DNA of 64,000 nt from Pseudevernia furfuracea (taxonomy: Eukaryota > Ascomycota > Lecanoromycetes > Lecanorales > Parmeliaceae). How positions within the stretch are numbered: the stretch's first letter is position 1; every line of letters begins with the position of its first letter. The position numbers and the translations under genes are program-made. This document shows positions 34,709-45,147 of the stretch, piece after piece. Below the pieces are notes generated by a model. That model saw only the letters and a program-made list of their open reading frames with translations. It was not told the origin of the DNA and searched no databases. Where the stretch lies: contig JAIUPT010000019.1 in the NCBI GenBank assembly GCA_022315425.1, positions 806,001-870,000 of the forward strand. The letters are read 5' to 3'.

Positions 34709-36045
34709 AAGACCGGCATGGAATACGCAAAGCCAGTGGCTGACAATCGTTCCTACGGTATGAAGGAGCCATTTTCAATGCAAGATACATTGCTGCCGGG
34801 TGAGTTGAGCTGAGTTGAGTCTGTCATTTGAAAATGTTCTGATAGACGTGTGTAACAGACATCATTCTTTTGTATGAAGACTCGATCAGGGTCTACGACT
34901 CTTCTTTTGCCCCACACTCGCTCTCAACTCATGTCACACCGGAAACTTTTCTCATGTCACAAAACCTCTCGCTCGCAGGCAACCGGAGTCCCTCGATTAA
35001 GCCTCCTCGCGGCATCAAACATTCCTAGCAAGTCACGAGCGCAGATTTCTCCACAACCCCCATGCATCGGCACCAACCCCAGATTTCAGCGTTCATTTTT
35101 CATCATCTTATAGACACAAGAAGCGCAAGCACCGTTCAGTTCTTCAGAACCAAGAATGCACTGGAAATTAGCGAATGGTGACAATAAAAGCCCCCGTGCC
35201 TCTTTGATGGCCCAATTTCCCGCAATGCCCAACGGAAACATCTTCCCCATACAGACAAACTCGAGGGTTGCATGAATTGTCCGGAGAACCCCACCACTGC
35301 GAGAATGAAATTACGAAGCGACGCTCCGCCGAACAAAAAAACAGGGCGATCAAGGCAATTAAGTTTTTTTTTATCGCTGCCTACCTAGCCCTGAAGCGCT
35401 AGGCGTACCCAACTGCGCAGACGTGATATTCGCACACCCTCTCTCTCTCTATTAAGCTTTTTACCCTCTCGCGCTCCCCCCCCCGTACCTTTCACCCCCC
35501 CCCCCCAGAAGCATGTGTCTTTCTTCTCCCCCCCCCCCCCCCCCCCAAGAAGCATCTTCCCTCCGGCCCCCTCCTGCCTGTGGGTTCCAGGACAGCGCAC
35601 ACGCTCCCACATATCTGCTGTAGTCCCGAGATCGCCTCGTCCGGTCAATCGCACGGGTTCCATGCCCAAGAGTAGCATCGGTGAAGCAGGAGGGCGTACT
35701 TGGGGGATGGAGTGACGTCGGGAGAAGGGGCGGAGCCGCGGAGTTCGCCTGTTGAGCGGTGGATTTGATTGGTGGGTCTTTTGAAGGGGGGGATCCCTGT
35801 CACCGACCGAGGAAGATCAGGCCCCCCCCCGGTCATGGGAGATGATTCCGGTCAGAGATTCACAGATTGGAGATCCAAAGAGATTATGCAGCACGAGGAC
35901 ATCGCTTTGAGCCGAATAAGAATAATGCTGGGTTTTGACTGGTATTTCCGATCAAGTTTGAGCCATACAGTACATGTTCGTCAATTCATCTATCCATGCC
36001 AGATGCGACCAGATGGCCATCGCTATGCCCAATTCTAAACCAGAC
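34709..36045. other. Intergenic region with poly-C tracts
   Basis: About 1.3 kb with no gene recognised. It contains the poly-C cluster listed separately and further C-runs near 35821. Confidence 0.5.
35476..35546. repeat. Cluster of three poly-C tracts
   Basis: C-runs of about 9 (35476-35484), 13 (35494-35506) and 19 (35528-35546) lie within 71 bp. The second and third are each followed by a similar AGAAGCAT sequence. On the minus strand this is a G-run cluster able to form a G-quadruplex. Confidence 0.85.
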
Positions 36046-37527
36046 TCAAGGAGTCGCCTCAAAGACCAAACTCACACCGTCATCCCCAGCCGTCACAATC
36101 CTCTCTCCTCCTCCTTGCACAAAGCCCAACACCCCACCTCCTTCCCCTTCTCCTCTATGCCCTCTCCACTCCTGCACAAGCCCTTGTCCACTTGCTGCCG
36201 TCCCACCTCTAGTGTCCCATCTCCTCACCGCTCCGTCAAGGCCACAGCTCGTGAGTAGATGTCCCGTAGAACCGGGCACGAATTCCACCTTCACAACCGC
36301 GAATTCCTCATGCGCTTCCCGTATGTGCCGTCTTACGGCAAACCGATGCGCTGTGTCGAAAAGCATGATGCTCCCATCCACACTTCCGGCTGCCAGTAGA
36401 GTAAGTGGTGGTGCGCTGAAAACAAGTGTCTCCACTGAATCTCCTTGTGCTTTTAGACTCGCAAGTATTTGCCCTGCCTGTCCCGAGCTTGCGACTTCAG
36501 CACCACCCGCTTTCCTACCTCCTCCACTCTTGTTTTTGGAGCCTCCACCTTTCATGCCTTGCGTAGCCGACGCCTGTGTAGCAGCAAGCCGTGGTAGGCC
36601 AACGACTCTTATCATTCCTCCTGCTCCACCGACCACAGCAAATGCACCACCTGGCGCCACGGCAACGCTGAAAAGGCCTCCTTCGACAGCGAACCTCTGG
36701 TCTTCTGTCGTTAAACCAACCACAGCCTGACTCCCCGCGCTCCCTACAGCCCCAGCAGCGGAAGCTTCCCCGAAGACGTCCCAGACGTAGAGACTCCCAT
36801 CTTCGCTGACTGTTGCAAGCATTTTTCCATCCGGTGTCCATGCCCCAGCGGTACAAGATTCCGTATGCAGGTAGTATGCCTGTATTACTTGCAGTGGAGC
36901 CCCTTTATCCGCTGCATCGATCGTGTAGACCCAGACACTGCCGTCTGAGGCGCCTAGGGCAATGATATTTGGATACGAAATGCTCGGGCAGGGTATAAGG
37001 AAGTTAATCTCGGGCACTTCTTGTGCTTCTGCGACTAAAGGGTAGGATTGATTTTTTGTGTTGTGCGCGCGCAAACGGCCGTCGAGGCCGCCGCTGAGGA
37101 GATAATCGCCATTTGGTAACGTGAAAATTAGGGCGTTTATGCTGTCTGTATGGCCCGAGAGTTTTGCGATGGGCTGCAAGGAGGGACGGCCAGCCGAAGG
37201 ATTGGATTCGTAAGATATAGGGAGGACGGGAGAAGAAGTTTCGGCGGAGAAGATGTAGGTTGTGTCGTCGCCTCCGCCGGTGGCTATTATAGAGGGATCG
37301 ACAGGATGTTGGGCAATTGTGAAGATGGAATCGGTATGTAAGTCGAAGTGCGCTTTTGAGTCATTTTGAAGCTGAATCTCGGCTTCTTGGGGATCGTCAT
37401 CGAGGTCGGAATCCATAGGTTCATCGGGGTCTGAGGGTATTTCTTCTGCCGCTTCTGCGGCGTCTAGGAGAGCGGGCTCATCTTCTAAAGATTCGTCTTC
37501 CCCGTTTGGAGCATGTGAGGATGCCAT
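36046..37527 (-). CDS. SQT1: WD40 protein SQT1/AAMP-like ribosome assembly factor
   Basis: A single exon of 493 codons. An acidic N-terminus (ESLEDEPALLDAAEAAEEI, then DSDLDDDPQEAEI) is followed by WD40 repeats filling the rest: for example HTDSIFTIAQHP...ATGGGDDTTYIF, LSGHTDSINALIF...LSGGLDGRLRAH, GASDGSVWVYTID and ATVSEDGSLYVWD. A Gly/Ser/Lys-rich insertion (GGGSKNKSGGGRK) interrupts the propeller near the middle. The acidic start plus propeller matches yeast Sqt1, the dedicated chaperone that binds nascent Rpl10/uL16, and its animal relative AAMP. It is expected in the cytosol. Confidence 0.85.
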   Translation of the reverse strand: MASSHAPNGEDESLEDEPALLDAAEAAEEIPSDPDEPMDSDLDDDPQEAEIQLQNDSKAHFDLHTDSIFTIAQHPVDPSIIATGGGDDTTYIFSAETSSPVLPISYESNPSAGRPSLQPIAKLSGHTDSINALIFTLPNGDYLLSGGLDGRLRAHNTKNQSYPLVAEAQEVPEINFLIPCPSISYPNIIALGASDGSVWVYTIDAADKGAPLQVIQAYYLHTESCTAGAWTPDGKMLATVSEDGSLYVWDVFGEASAAGAVGSAGSQAVVGLTTEDQRFAVEGGLFSVAVAPGGAFAVVGGAGGMIRVVGLPRLAATQASATQGMKGGGSKNKSGGGRKAGGAEVASSGQAGQILASLKAQGDSVETLVFSAPPLTLLAAGSVDGSIMLFDTAHRFAVRRHIREAHEEFAVVKVEFVPGSTGHLLTSCGLDGAVRRWDTRGGTAASGQGLVQEWRGHRGEGEGGGVLGFVQGGGERIVTAGDDGVSLVFEATP

Positions 37528-38229
37528 GATGAATTCAGTACCAGTAGATGTACTTTTGGGGTTTTTTTAAGGGTGACAGATAATTCGAAGAGGCAAAGTA
37601 AATTTGGGGGTGAAGAAGCGAGGGTACGATGGGTTATAGTTCCTCTCAATTTGCTTAGAAATGCACCTGGCATCAGATTTGCGTACAAAGATCGTCATTT
37701 TGTTCGAGCCCTAAAGCTAGTCCTACTATGGAGGTACGCGACGAGAACAAAAACGTCCTCGACGTCCTCCATTCTTGAAGGATACTCTCCTCCAAGATCT
37801 GGCACAACAGTGCTTCCATCTCTACTAGTGCGAACCCTGCGACTTATTCCAGTATTCAGCTTCTCCAAAAAGATCAAAAGCTTTCTCATCAACCCCTCTA
37901 GAGATACCAGCAACGCCAGTCGAGAGAGATGATCCATCCCTTGCTCTTTGTTTTCCACATACTGAAGACATTAGTCCCGGTTTGATTTAGCCTACCATCT
38001 TCTAGGAAAAGATATGGCGCCCATCTGCACATCTCGGCGTCAGCTTTGCCTGCTTGAGAAAGGGACTCGTGAGACAAAGTTCGAGGAGACAATTGAATAA
38101 GAACGCAGAGCTTTACTTCCGCTGCATGTGTGGCTGCCAAATGCCATTCGTATTGGAAAGAAAACACCCAAAGAATTACACTTACGTAACGCCTAGATCC
38201 CCATCAACATGCACCTTACAATAATAAAT
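37528..38229. other. Intergenic region
   Basis: About 700 bp containing the promoter of the minus-strand SQT1 gene. Short open stretches on the minus strand (37695-37958 and 37898-38167) lack motifs and are not called. Confidence 0.4.
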
Positions 38230-38510
38230 CTACTCATCCGTTTCTGTCTCCGACTCCACAATGATCCGCTCCACCACCGGCTCTAGACTCAGTTGGACCG
38301 GCTTAGCCTCGACGGATCAGTGTCGCTCCACCGTTCGGTAGTCTCAGCGAATGCATACGCGCGCGATCCTTGTTCTTGATGCAGGAGATGAATTTGTTGA
38401 CGACTTCGAGAATGGCGACTTCTTCAGGTATATGTATTGGTGGGTCCGGATCCCTTAGCGGTGCCTTCGGAGCCGGTCAGAGCTTCGGCGGAGGGGCCCG
38501 GGTGAGACAT
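38230..38510 (-). pseudogene. NTF2/SnoaL-like relic with frameshifts
   Basis: Minus strand, from MSHPGPSAEALTGSEG at 38510. A frame change leads into PEEVAILEVVNKFISCIKNK, then DRARMHSLRLPNGGATLIRR; a second slip at a stop leads into EAKPVQLSLEPVVERIIVE and a TAG at 38230-38232. The pieces join into one plausible small alpha+beta NTF2-like (SnoaL-type) protein only if two frameshifts are allowed. No introns fit, so I call it a recent pseudogene. Homologous small proteins are common in filamentous fungi. Confidence 0.55.
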
Positions 38511-38928
38511 ATCTGTTCAAGAGGCGGGTTGGGCTTCGTTTGTGGGGGGCGAGGGTTTGGAGAGGAGGTTGAAGGTGGGAGGAATGGCGGTTTGTAGAAG
38601 ACGGATTGACTCTTGGATTCACGGGATAGTGCCAACGCACTACATCGTTAGCGTTCAACTACTTTCTCCATCATCTCAAAGCGAAGATCCTAACCCGTGA
38701 GATTACCTTACTGTTTGGGATACGGTGATTCACGGTCATTGCTAGTAACATGCATACTGATATTCTACTTGTCAGTGTGAGCTGGGTGCGAGAATAGCTA
38801 GATTTCAAAATGAAGTCTTGATCACCTTGATCTGGTGATATGTAGGTATGTATGAAGTCTCGCAAGCCAAAACCCTTCCTTAAAATTCGTACTATCATGA
38901 CCGAGGTGTATGTGCATCAATACATTGT
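38511..38928. other. Intergenic region
   Basis: About 420 bp next to the 3' end of the AMP-ligase gene. Nothing recognised. Confidence 0.35.
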
Positions 38929-41106
38929 CTACAGCTTGGGCCCTTTTTGTCTTCTAGCTTCCCTGTCTTGATCCCGCAGCAAGCGCCTCAAGATCTTACC
39001 GCTGGGACTCTTAGGAATGACATCGACGAACTGGACACCTAGTACGAATTAGCCCAATCGCCGACCTTTCTTGGAGTCGAGTCGGACGGATGCGGGTCTG
39101 AGGAAAGTCGAAGCTCACCTCCTTTCAACCATTTATGCCGGGCTTTGTGTTCCTCGACGTGTTTTTGGATATCTCTTATGAGCAAGCGGTCATTTTCTTC
39201 GAGACCCACAGTCGACGACTTAACGACAAAGGCTTTTGGGAGTTCACCAGCGGCATCATCCGGGACAGGGATGACGGCTGCGTCGCCAACAGCAGGGTGC
39301 GTTAGAAGGTGAGCTTCGAGCTCCGCAGGCGCAACTTGTAAGCCCTTAGAGACGGTGTCAGCCTATGTTCCAACCGTCCCAGCTCTTAGGCCGAATACCT
39401 TGACTTTGATCAACTCCTTGATTCGATCCACGATGAAAATATGCTCGTTCCCTTGGGGACTCTTTCTCACCAATGCTTCGTCTCCAGTTCTCATCCACCC
39501 GTCTTGAAATGTCTCTTTGTTTGCTTGAGGATTATTGAGGTATCCTAGCACAACGCTGGGCGATTTGACCACAAGCTCGCCAGGCTGGTCATATCCTGTT
39601 ATCTCCGTACCTTCGATCGAAACAATCTTTGCTTGGACTGACGGTATCAGCGAGCCACTCGAACCAAAGAATATATCGTGAACTGCGGTAGAACAGATTA
39701 CGGTGCTTGTCTCTGTGAGGCCTAGAAGCAGAGTAAGCAAACAAAAACCCAGAACGGTGAAGACCATTCGTCCAATCTTACCATAACCTTGCCTGATCTT
39801 CCACGAAGGATGCTGCGATTGCAGCTCCTTCGCAGTCTCTGCACCCAAGGGTGCTGCGCCGGTATATATTAATTGAACCGAACTGAGATCGAATTTGTCC
39901 AAAGCCGCTTTGTTCTTTGCCATTATAATAATAAGTGGCGGTACCTGTAGAGATTCATGTGTCAGCCATGCTTGTTTTGGCTTTCCCATGGAGATGATCT
40001 GTATCGTATATCGGAAAGAAAAGGAGACTAAGGGTGAAAGGGAGACTAGCTCACCAAGCAAAGCGAATTAATCTTGAACTTTTGAATGGAATTTAGGAAC
40101 TGCTGGATCTCGAACTTTGGCAAACTGATCACTTGATCGCCTCTATAGGTGGTCGCATGACAGATAACAACCAAAGAGTAGATATGGCTTTGTGGTAATA
40201 GACCCAGCGCAACTTCCGTCATGCCGTACTTGCTACCAGGCTCTTGTAGGGAATCTCTGTAGGGTTTCTCAAACGCTGCTATTTGCAGGACGTTGGATAT
40301 GACGTTCCTATGGGAAATCATGACGCCCTTCTGTTTGCGCAGAATCAGCAGGTGTTGCCTTACTGTATGGGGGGATGCATACAGGCAAACCAGATGTACC
40401 ACTTGAATAGCAAAGAAAGGCAGTCTTCCTTGCACCATCACCTTTCTGCCATTGGAGCTTCTCCAATGGGGGGAGCCTTCCTCCATCATGAATGAGCTGA
40501 TCCACAGTCTTGATCTCTGGTGAAGGGGACACACCACCGGTGGCTTCTTTGGGGAGAGCAAGCAGGTAGACACGGTTCTTTGGGATTCCAGAGTTTTCAG
40601 CAGCTTCAATCGCCAGTGGTAGAAGAGGTAGGCACGTAAACAAAGCTTTAGAGCCTGACGACTTCAGCTGATGCTCCAATTCCGCCCGCGAGTAAGCTGC
40701 GTTTGCTGGCGACGTAATTCCAGACAAGCTATGGACGGCCCACGATAGCGGTAAAGTATCAATCTGTGTCCACCTGCCCATTAGCCATTTCCCATACTAT
40801 GCCTCTGTATAGGTGGCTCGTCCCTACCGTGTTGACACTGAATACTCCAATCACTTTGTCCCATTCCGTTCCTTCATTAGGCCTCCAGCCAAGCTCTTTT
40901 GATAATGCCCTTGCTAGCTTATTAACTCGGTCCCGTACCTCCAAAGCCGAGTACCCGAACCCGGTCAGCCCACATGTGAAGGGTTGCCTTGCATGGTGGA
41001 GAGGATAGCGGCCATACTGCTCATCCAGCATGAAGTCACTAATGGGTATGGAATCTGGTGGATCAGAAGCCAGTTCCGGGACCCATGGAGGAGGGAAGAA
41101 GACCAT
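38929..41106 (-). CDS. 4-coumarate-CoA ligase-like AMP-forming acyl-CoA synthetase, peroxisomal
   Basis: Exons, in order of translation: 41106-40828, 40763-40383, 40330-40055, 39944-39782, 39721-39399, 39344-39119 and 39038-38929, giving 585 aa. ANL-superfamily motifs appear in order: the P-loop YSSGTSGLPKGVMISH (about 213-228), LIYTGAAPLGAE, YGLTETS (adenine binding, about 366), GELVVKSPSVVLGYLNN, WMRTGDEALV, IVDRIKELIKVKGLQVAPAELE and the C-terminal lysine motif PKSPSGKILRRLL. The protein ends in PKL, a peroxisomal targeting signal type 1. It activates a carboxylic acid (aromatic or fatty) to its CoA thioester; the substrate cannot be told. One intron (39722-39781) is 60 bp without an in-frame stop. 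Confidence 0.9.
39722..39781 (-). other. 60-bp stop-free intron in the AMP-ligase gene
   Basis: The junction GGTTATG|GTAAGA ... TTCTAG|GCCTCACA restores the invariant YGLTET motif. If retained, it keeps the frame and inserts 20 residues, mostly hydrophobic (MVFTVLGFCLLTLLL), into the adenylate-binding site. Confidence 0.75.
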
Positions 41107-43710
41107 CGTGATAGTGTTACAAGTTCCGCGAGAAAGAAGCCGACATGATCATGAAATCTAATTGGCGAAAGAGAAAGATGAAGATGACAGTGAAACATTA
41201 GAGCACACTAGGAGCACAACTTGGCAGAGGCTAGAGCACCGAGGTCCTTTTTGCGGGGAAGACCAAACCTAATTCGGAAGTCGTGTTATAAATGATGATT
41301 GCGAGTTTGCGACAACAAAGAAGCGCAGCACACTAATAGATTCTGGGGAAAAGACAACAGAAAATTAAAAGGCTCCGGAATCAACCTTCATATATCTTTC
41401 GACAAGACCTTCGTCGAACGAGACTCAGCCAGCAAGACGCAGCAGCTGCCGGTATGGAGTCCACTAGAGAAACTTATGGGAACGAGTCCTACAGTGGATG
41501 GATCCCCAATTAGACAAATAAGGACGAACGATGGTGCCCGTCTTGATTGAATCGCCCAGAACGTAAGAGCCGTTACGACTTGTTGCCCAAGCTTCCAACG
41601 AATTGGGGAACCGGTCAACGAACGTGATAGGCCATTGAGCTGCCTTGAACGAAGAGCTTCACCATTTGGACTCGTAATTGTTGCGTACGGGCTTCTCAAA
41701 AATCCAGGTGTTGAAAGGGGGATTTCCGGCCCGCCAAAATTCATTGCCTACATCTTGGTTGCCGTTTATCTTTCAGACTATTCGGTTCAGCACATATATC
41801 TGTGCATATAAGAGGAAAGAGCTGGCCCTCCAGGCTAGTAATACAATCGAGCTTGCGTGGAAGACCAAAGTCTGGCGGCTTTTCGAAGCCGACAGTCTGC
41901 AAATCCACATGGACACGAGCTCAGCTGCAGTCATCTCAATGCCAGCCCATTGCCGGTACAAAGGAATATGAAACATACCTTAGTATTCGAAAGTACAGCC
42001 ACTCATTGCACCGCCTTGCTAGCGCCAACCTGTCGGAAGAGGGTCAGCTCTCTTTGACTACAGGTTTTGCAAAGTCTCGCTCTAGCATTTCGCACCCGTT
42101 TTGGTGCCCAACTTCAGCTCGGAGGGAATACGCTAGTATGAATGAGCACAGCAAACCCTTGAGAGACTGACAGCGAGGAATTCGGAATCAGTTGTTCGGG
42201 CTCGGTCTTTCGGGGAAATGTTATGTACAAGAGCTGCTAAGCTGCAAGGACTTGAGCAAGGGGCCTGGAAGCATTCACGTTGCGCGGTCGTCATGCAACA
42301 GAGAATGCTTCAAGCGAAGCATCTGATACCCAACAAACCCACGGAAAAGGCTCCGAAGAGAGACTACGAAGGAAGACTTGGACTCAGCAATATCGCAGTC
42401 TGTCCACCTCCACCTGCTGGGGTCGATACAAACATCGAGTTACATTGCCCTGCCAAATAGGGTTTCTGTTCTCTGCCAATCCTGATGTGCGAAGCTCTGA
42501 GCCTGTTGGTCTTCTGCCAGATGTATCATGCATAAGCTCGAACCATGCAAGGCTCCATTGCAGCACCAATGCAGGCCTTGGAGACTGACTCATAGCTCCC
42601 TTCTATACATAAAGTCGATTCTGCAATGTCAGTCAGAGACACTCAATCCAATCCCTATTTGTCGACTCTAGTCGTGAGAAATAGAGATCTCAGGCCATGA
42701 GTTATTTGCCACGGAAGCTCGGGCCTAGCGAATGCCTACCCGTACGCGACAATCGCTGTCCACCGCGCCGAAGCTACCTAAGATCCAACTGACATACAAG
42801 AAGGCGAGAGAAGGCATATAAAACGCAGAGCAGCTGGTTCGCGTGTTCTGTCAAGCCCGAAGAAATTATGTGGGCTTTACAGCCTATTCTATAGGAAGAG
42901 CTGAGATGAAACTGATAATGAAACACTCGAACCTCAAAGCACTTTGTGCTAAGTCCAAAAACACAGGTAAGCACAGTCAGAAGCACAAGTTTTGTCGAGT
43001 TTGATGCGAGATGCTTTTGATCACGATCTATCCTAGCCACATTTCCCTCTAAGCTTAGCTACTGACAGTATTGATGCAGAGGTCTGTCTGAAAGGCCTTC
43101 CACACATAACCGATGTCGATCACCAGAAAAGCATTCATCCGGAGCTCTGCCATTTTTAGGTGACGTCCATGCAAGACAGTCTCTCAATCAATCGAACTTT
43201 TGTAAGGGCATCAATCTTGAATACTTTCATCTTCCGAGCGACAAACTTGAGTACATTTCGAGGGATCTTTTTGTTCAAGTCTATTTAGAGTGGCTTCAAG
43301 AGCTAAGTGCCGAGGCGTTTATGCTTCCAGGCTTGCTGGGCCAGAGTAAAGCTTTTTCAATGGAGAGATGCCTCTAACTCAAAAACTCCAGTATCGACGT
43401 CTTTCTACTGCTGGTCTTTCTGGTCTTATTCATCTTGACTATCGCAGTGCGATCTTACTATCACTGCCCAAGTCTGCTGAGCTTGTTGAACGTCACCTTA
43501 TTGTCTGTGAATAAGACTGTTCATAGCGAACACTTTCGAGAGAGTTTGTTACTCGATAACTGTTGTCGCACTAATTGTGAATAAGACTATTGGATGATAG
43601 ATCATAAAGAGAGGATTTGCTTTTATTGTTATTGACTGAAAAGAAGACTACTGGATAATATATATGAAGATTGTCGCATTGAGTATGAAGAAGGAAGTTT
43701 TGAAGAAAAA

Positions 43711-43770
43711 GGTCGGGAAGGAGAAGGTTGGGAAGGAGAAGGTTGGGAAGGAGAAGGTCGTGAAGGAGAA
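43711..43770. repeat. 15-bp minisatellite
   Basis: About three to four copies of GGTTGGGAAGGAGAA, with slight variants, in a purine-rich strand. Confidence 0.8.
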
Positions 43771-43844
43771 GAATAGTGAAGAAGAAACACGTGAAGGAGA
43801 GAATTGTGGAGAAGAGAATACTAAAGAAGAAAGATCATAAAGGA

Positions 43845-43990
43845 GGAGGATCGTGAATAACCGAGGATCGTGAATAACCGAGGCCGTGAATAACGAGGGC
43901 GGTGAATAACAAGGGCCGTGAATAGCAAGGGCCGTGAATAGCAAGGGCCGTGAATAATCAGGGCCGTGAATAACGAGGGCCGTGAATAAC
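43845..43990. repeat. 16-17-bp minisatellite (GGGCCGTGAATAACAA type)
   Basis: About nine imperfect copies sharing the core CGTGAATA, with the left end carrying the variant GAGGATCGTGAATAACC. Copies are immediately adjacent, without spacers. Confidence 0.85.
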
Positions 43991-45147
43991 AATATGGTGG
44001 ATAAGAAGAGAGAGTCTGCCGAACTTGACAACAAATACTGACGATAAATACAGCGCTTGAATCTAACAATGGGATAAAAAACATGACTGCTTAGTTCGAT
44101 CTAATGAATACCTTACCTTAGGTACTGACAATTGTTGTGAATCCAGCTCTCATTGATCTCCCGCTACGCTTAAAGTGGTCAAGTCAAATTCGCTGAACTC
44201 ACATCCTTACTTTATCTTACAATGAATGGACAATCCCTCGGCGTCACTCCTACCGTTACTTCTACCGTCACTTCTACCATCATCGAGTAGGTTAAAAGCC
44301 GATTCTTTTCTTTAAGAAACATCTTCTTCATTACATCCTCCTCCCTCGACATCCAGAGTTATCTTCAAGACATACATCTCCCCACCAGCATCCATCCTGC
44401 TGGTGACCAGCTCCATTTCTGCCATCGATTGAATTCAAAGCCGATTCATCTTTGCACCACCCATTTCTCCACTACATCTTCATTCCATCTCCGCACCTCA
44501 ACCCTCAACATCAACCATCTTCTCCAAGGCATCGACGAACCTCCATCTCCCTCCCCCCGGTCTTCTACAGCGTCTTTAACTTAAGCCTTTGTGAATTCCT
44601 GAAATCTGCGCATCTTTGTGCTGCAACGGCTTCCCTGTCCCAAAAATCCTTTGAAGCAAAGGCCTGCAATTACCTGCGCCCTCAACTATTACCCTCTCTC
44701 AAGACCGCTACCTACGACTACCCGGTGCTACGCCAGTGCTTGATCGAGGAAGTTTCCAGTCTGTCGGTATGGCAAAGTGTAAGTTTCTGTGCACAGTCTC
44801 TGATCCTCTATATCTTTTGCGTTTTTGATTGGAGAAGAACCGAGATCAAGAGACTTGCAGTGAAGACGTTACTCGGCGCTCACTGCTACGTTATGTTCAC
44901 CTTTGAGTGATATTTTCTAAGTCGCATTAGGCGTTTTATTCACTCATCGCAATAATGGGTCGTACGCTGGTGATCGTGGCCCCATTCTTCTTATACCCGC
45001 ACAAACAAACATCACGTTCTTCTTTCATAACCTATCCATCCCTTCATAACCCTCGACACTCAATCACTACATAAGACACAAGCTTCTGTCATTGCGTAGT
45101 AGTTTGATATATGCAATAGCTAACAACTTTTTTGTCCAGCAAAAGCT

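Larger units (their letters stand above)
41107..45147. other. Long gene-poor divergent region with minisatellites
   Basis: About 4 kb between divergent genes. No convincing coding sequence was found. An open frame at 44452-44910 has some protein-like texture near its middle (FEAKACNYLRPQLLPSLKTA) but no motif, start context or partner. Minisatellites at 43711-43770 and 43845-43990 are listed separately. Confidence 0.45.

Noticed and set aside
35996..36730. A 244-codon plus-strand frame opposite SQT1
   Set aside because: Antisense shadow of a WD40 gene with recognised motifs.
43845..43990. CRISPR-like array
   Set aside because: Units abut without spacers; it is a minisatellite in a eukaryotic genome.
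44452..44910. A possible 152-codon protein
   Set aside because: No family motif, no clear promoter or splice support, and a low-complexity first third.
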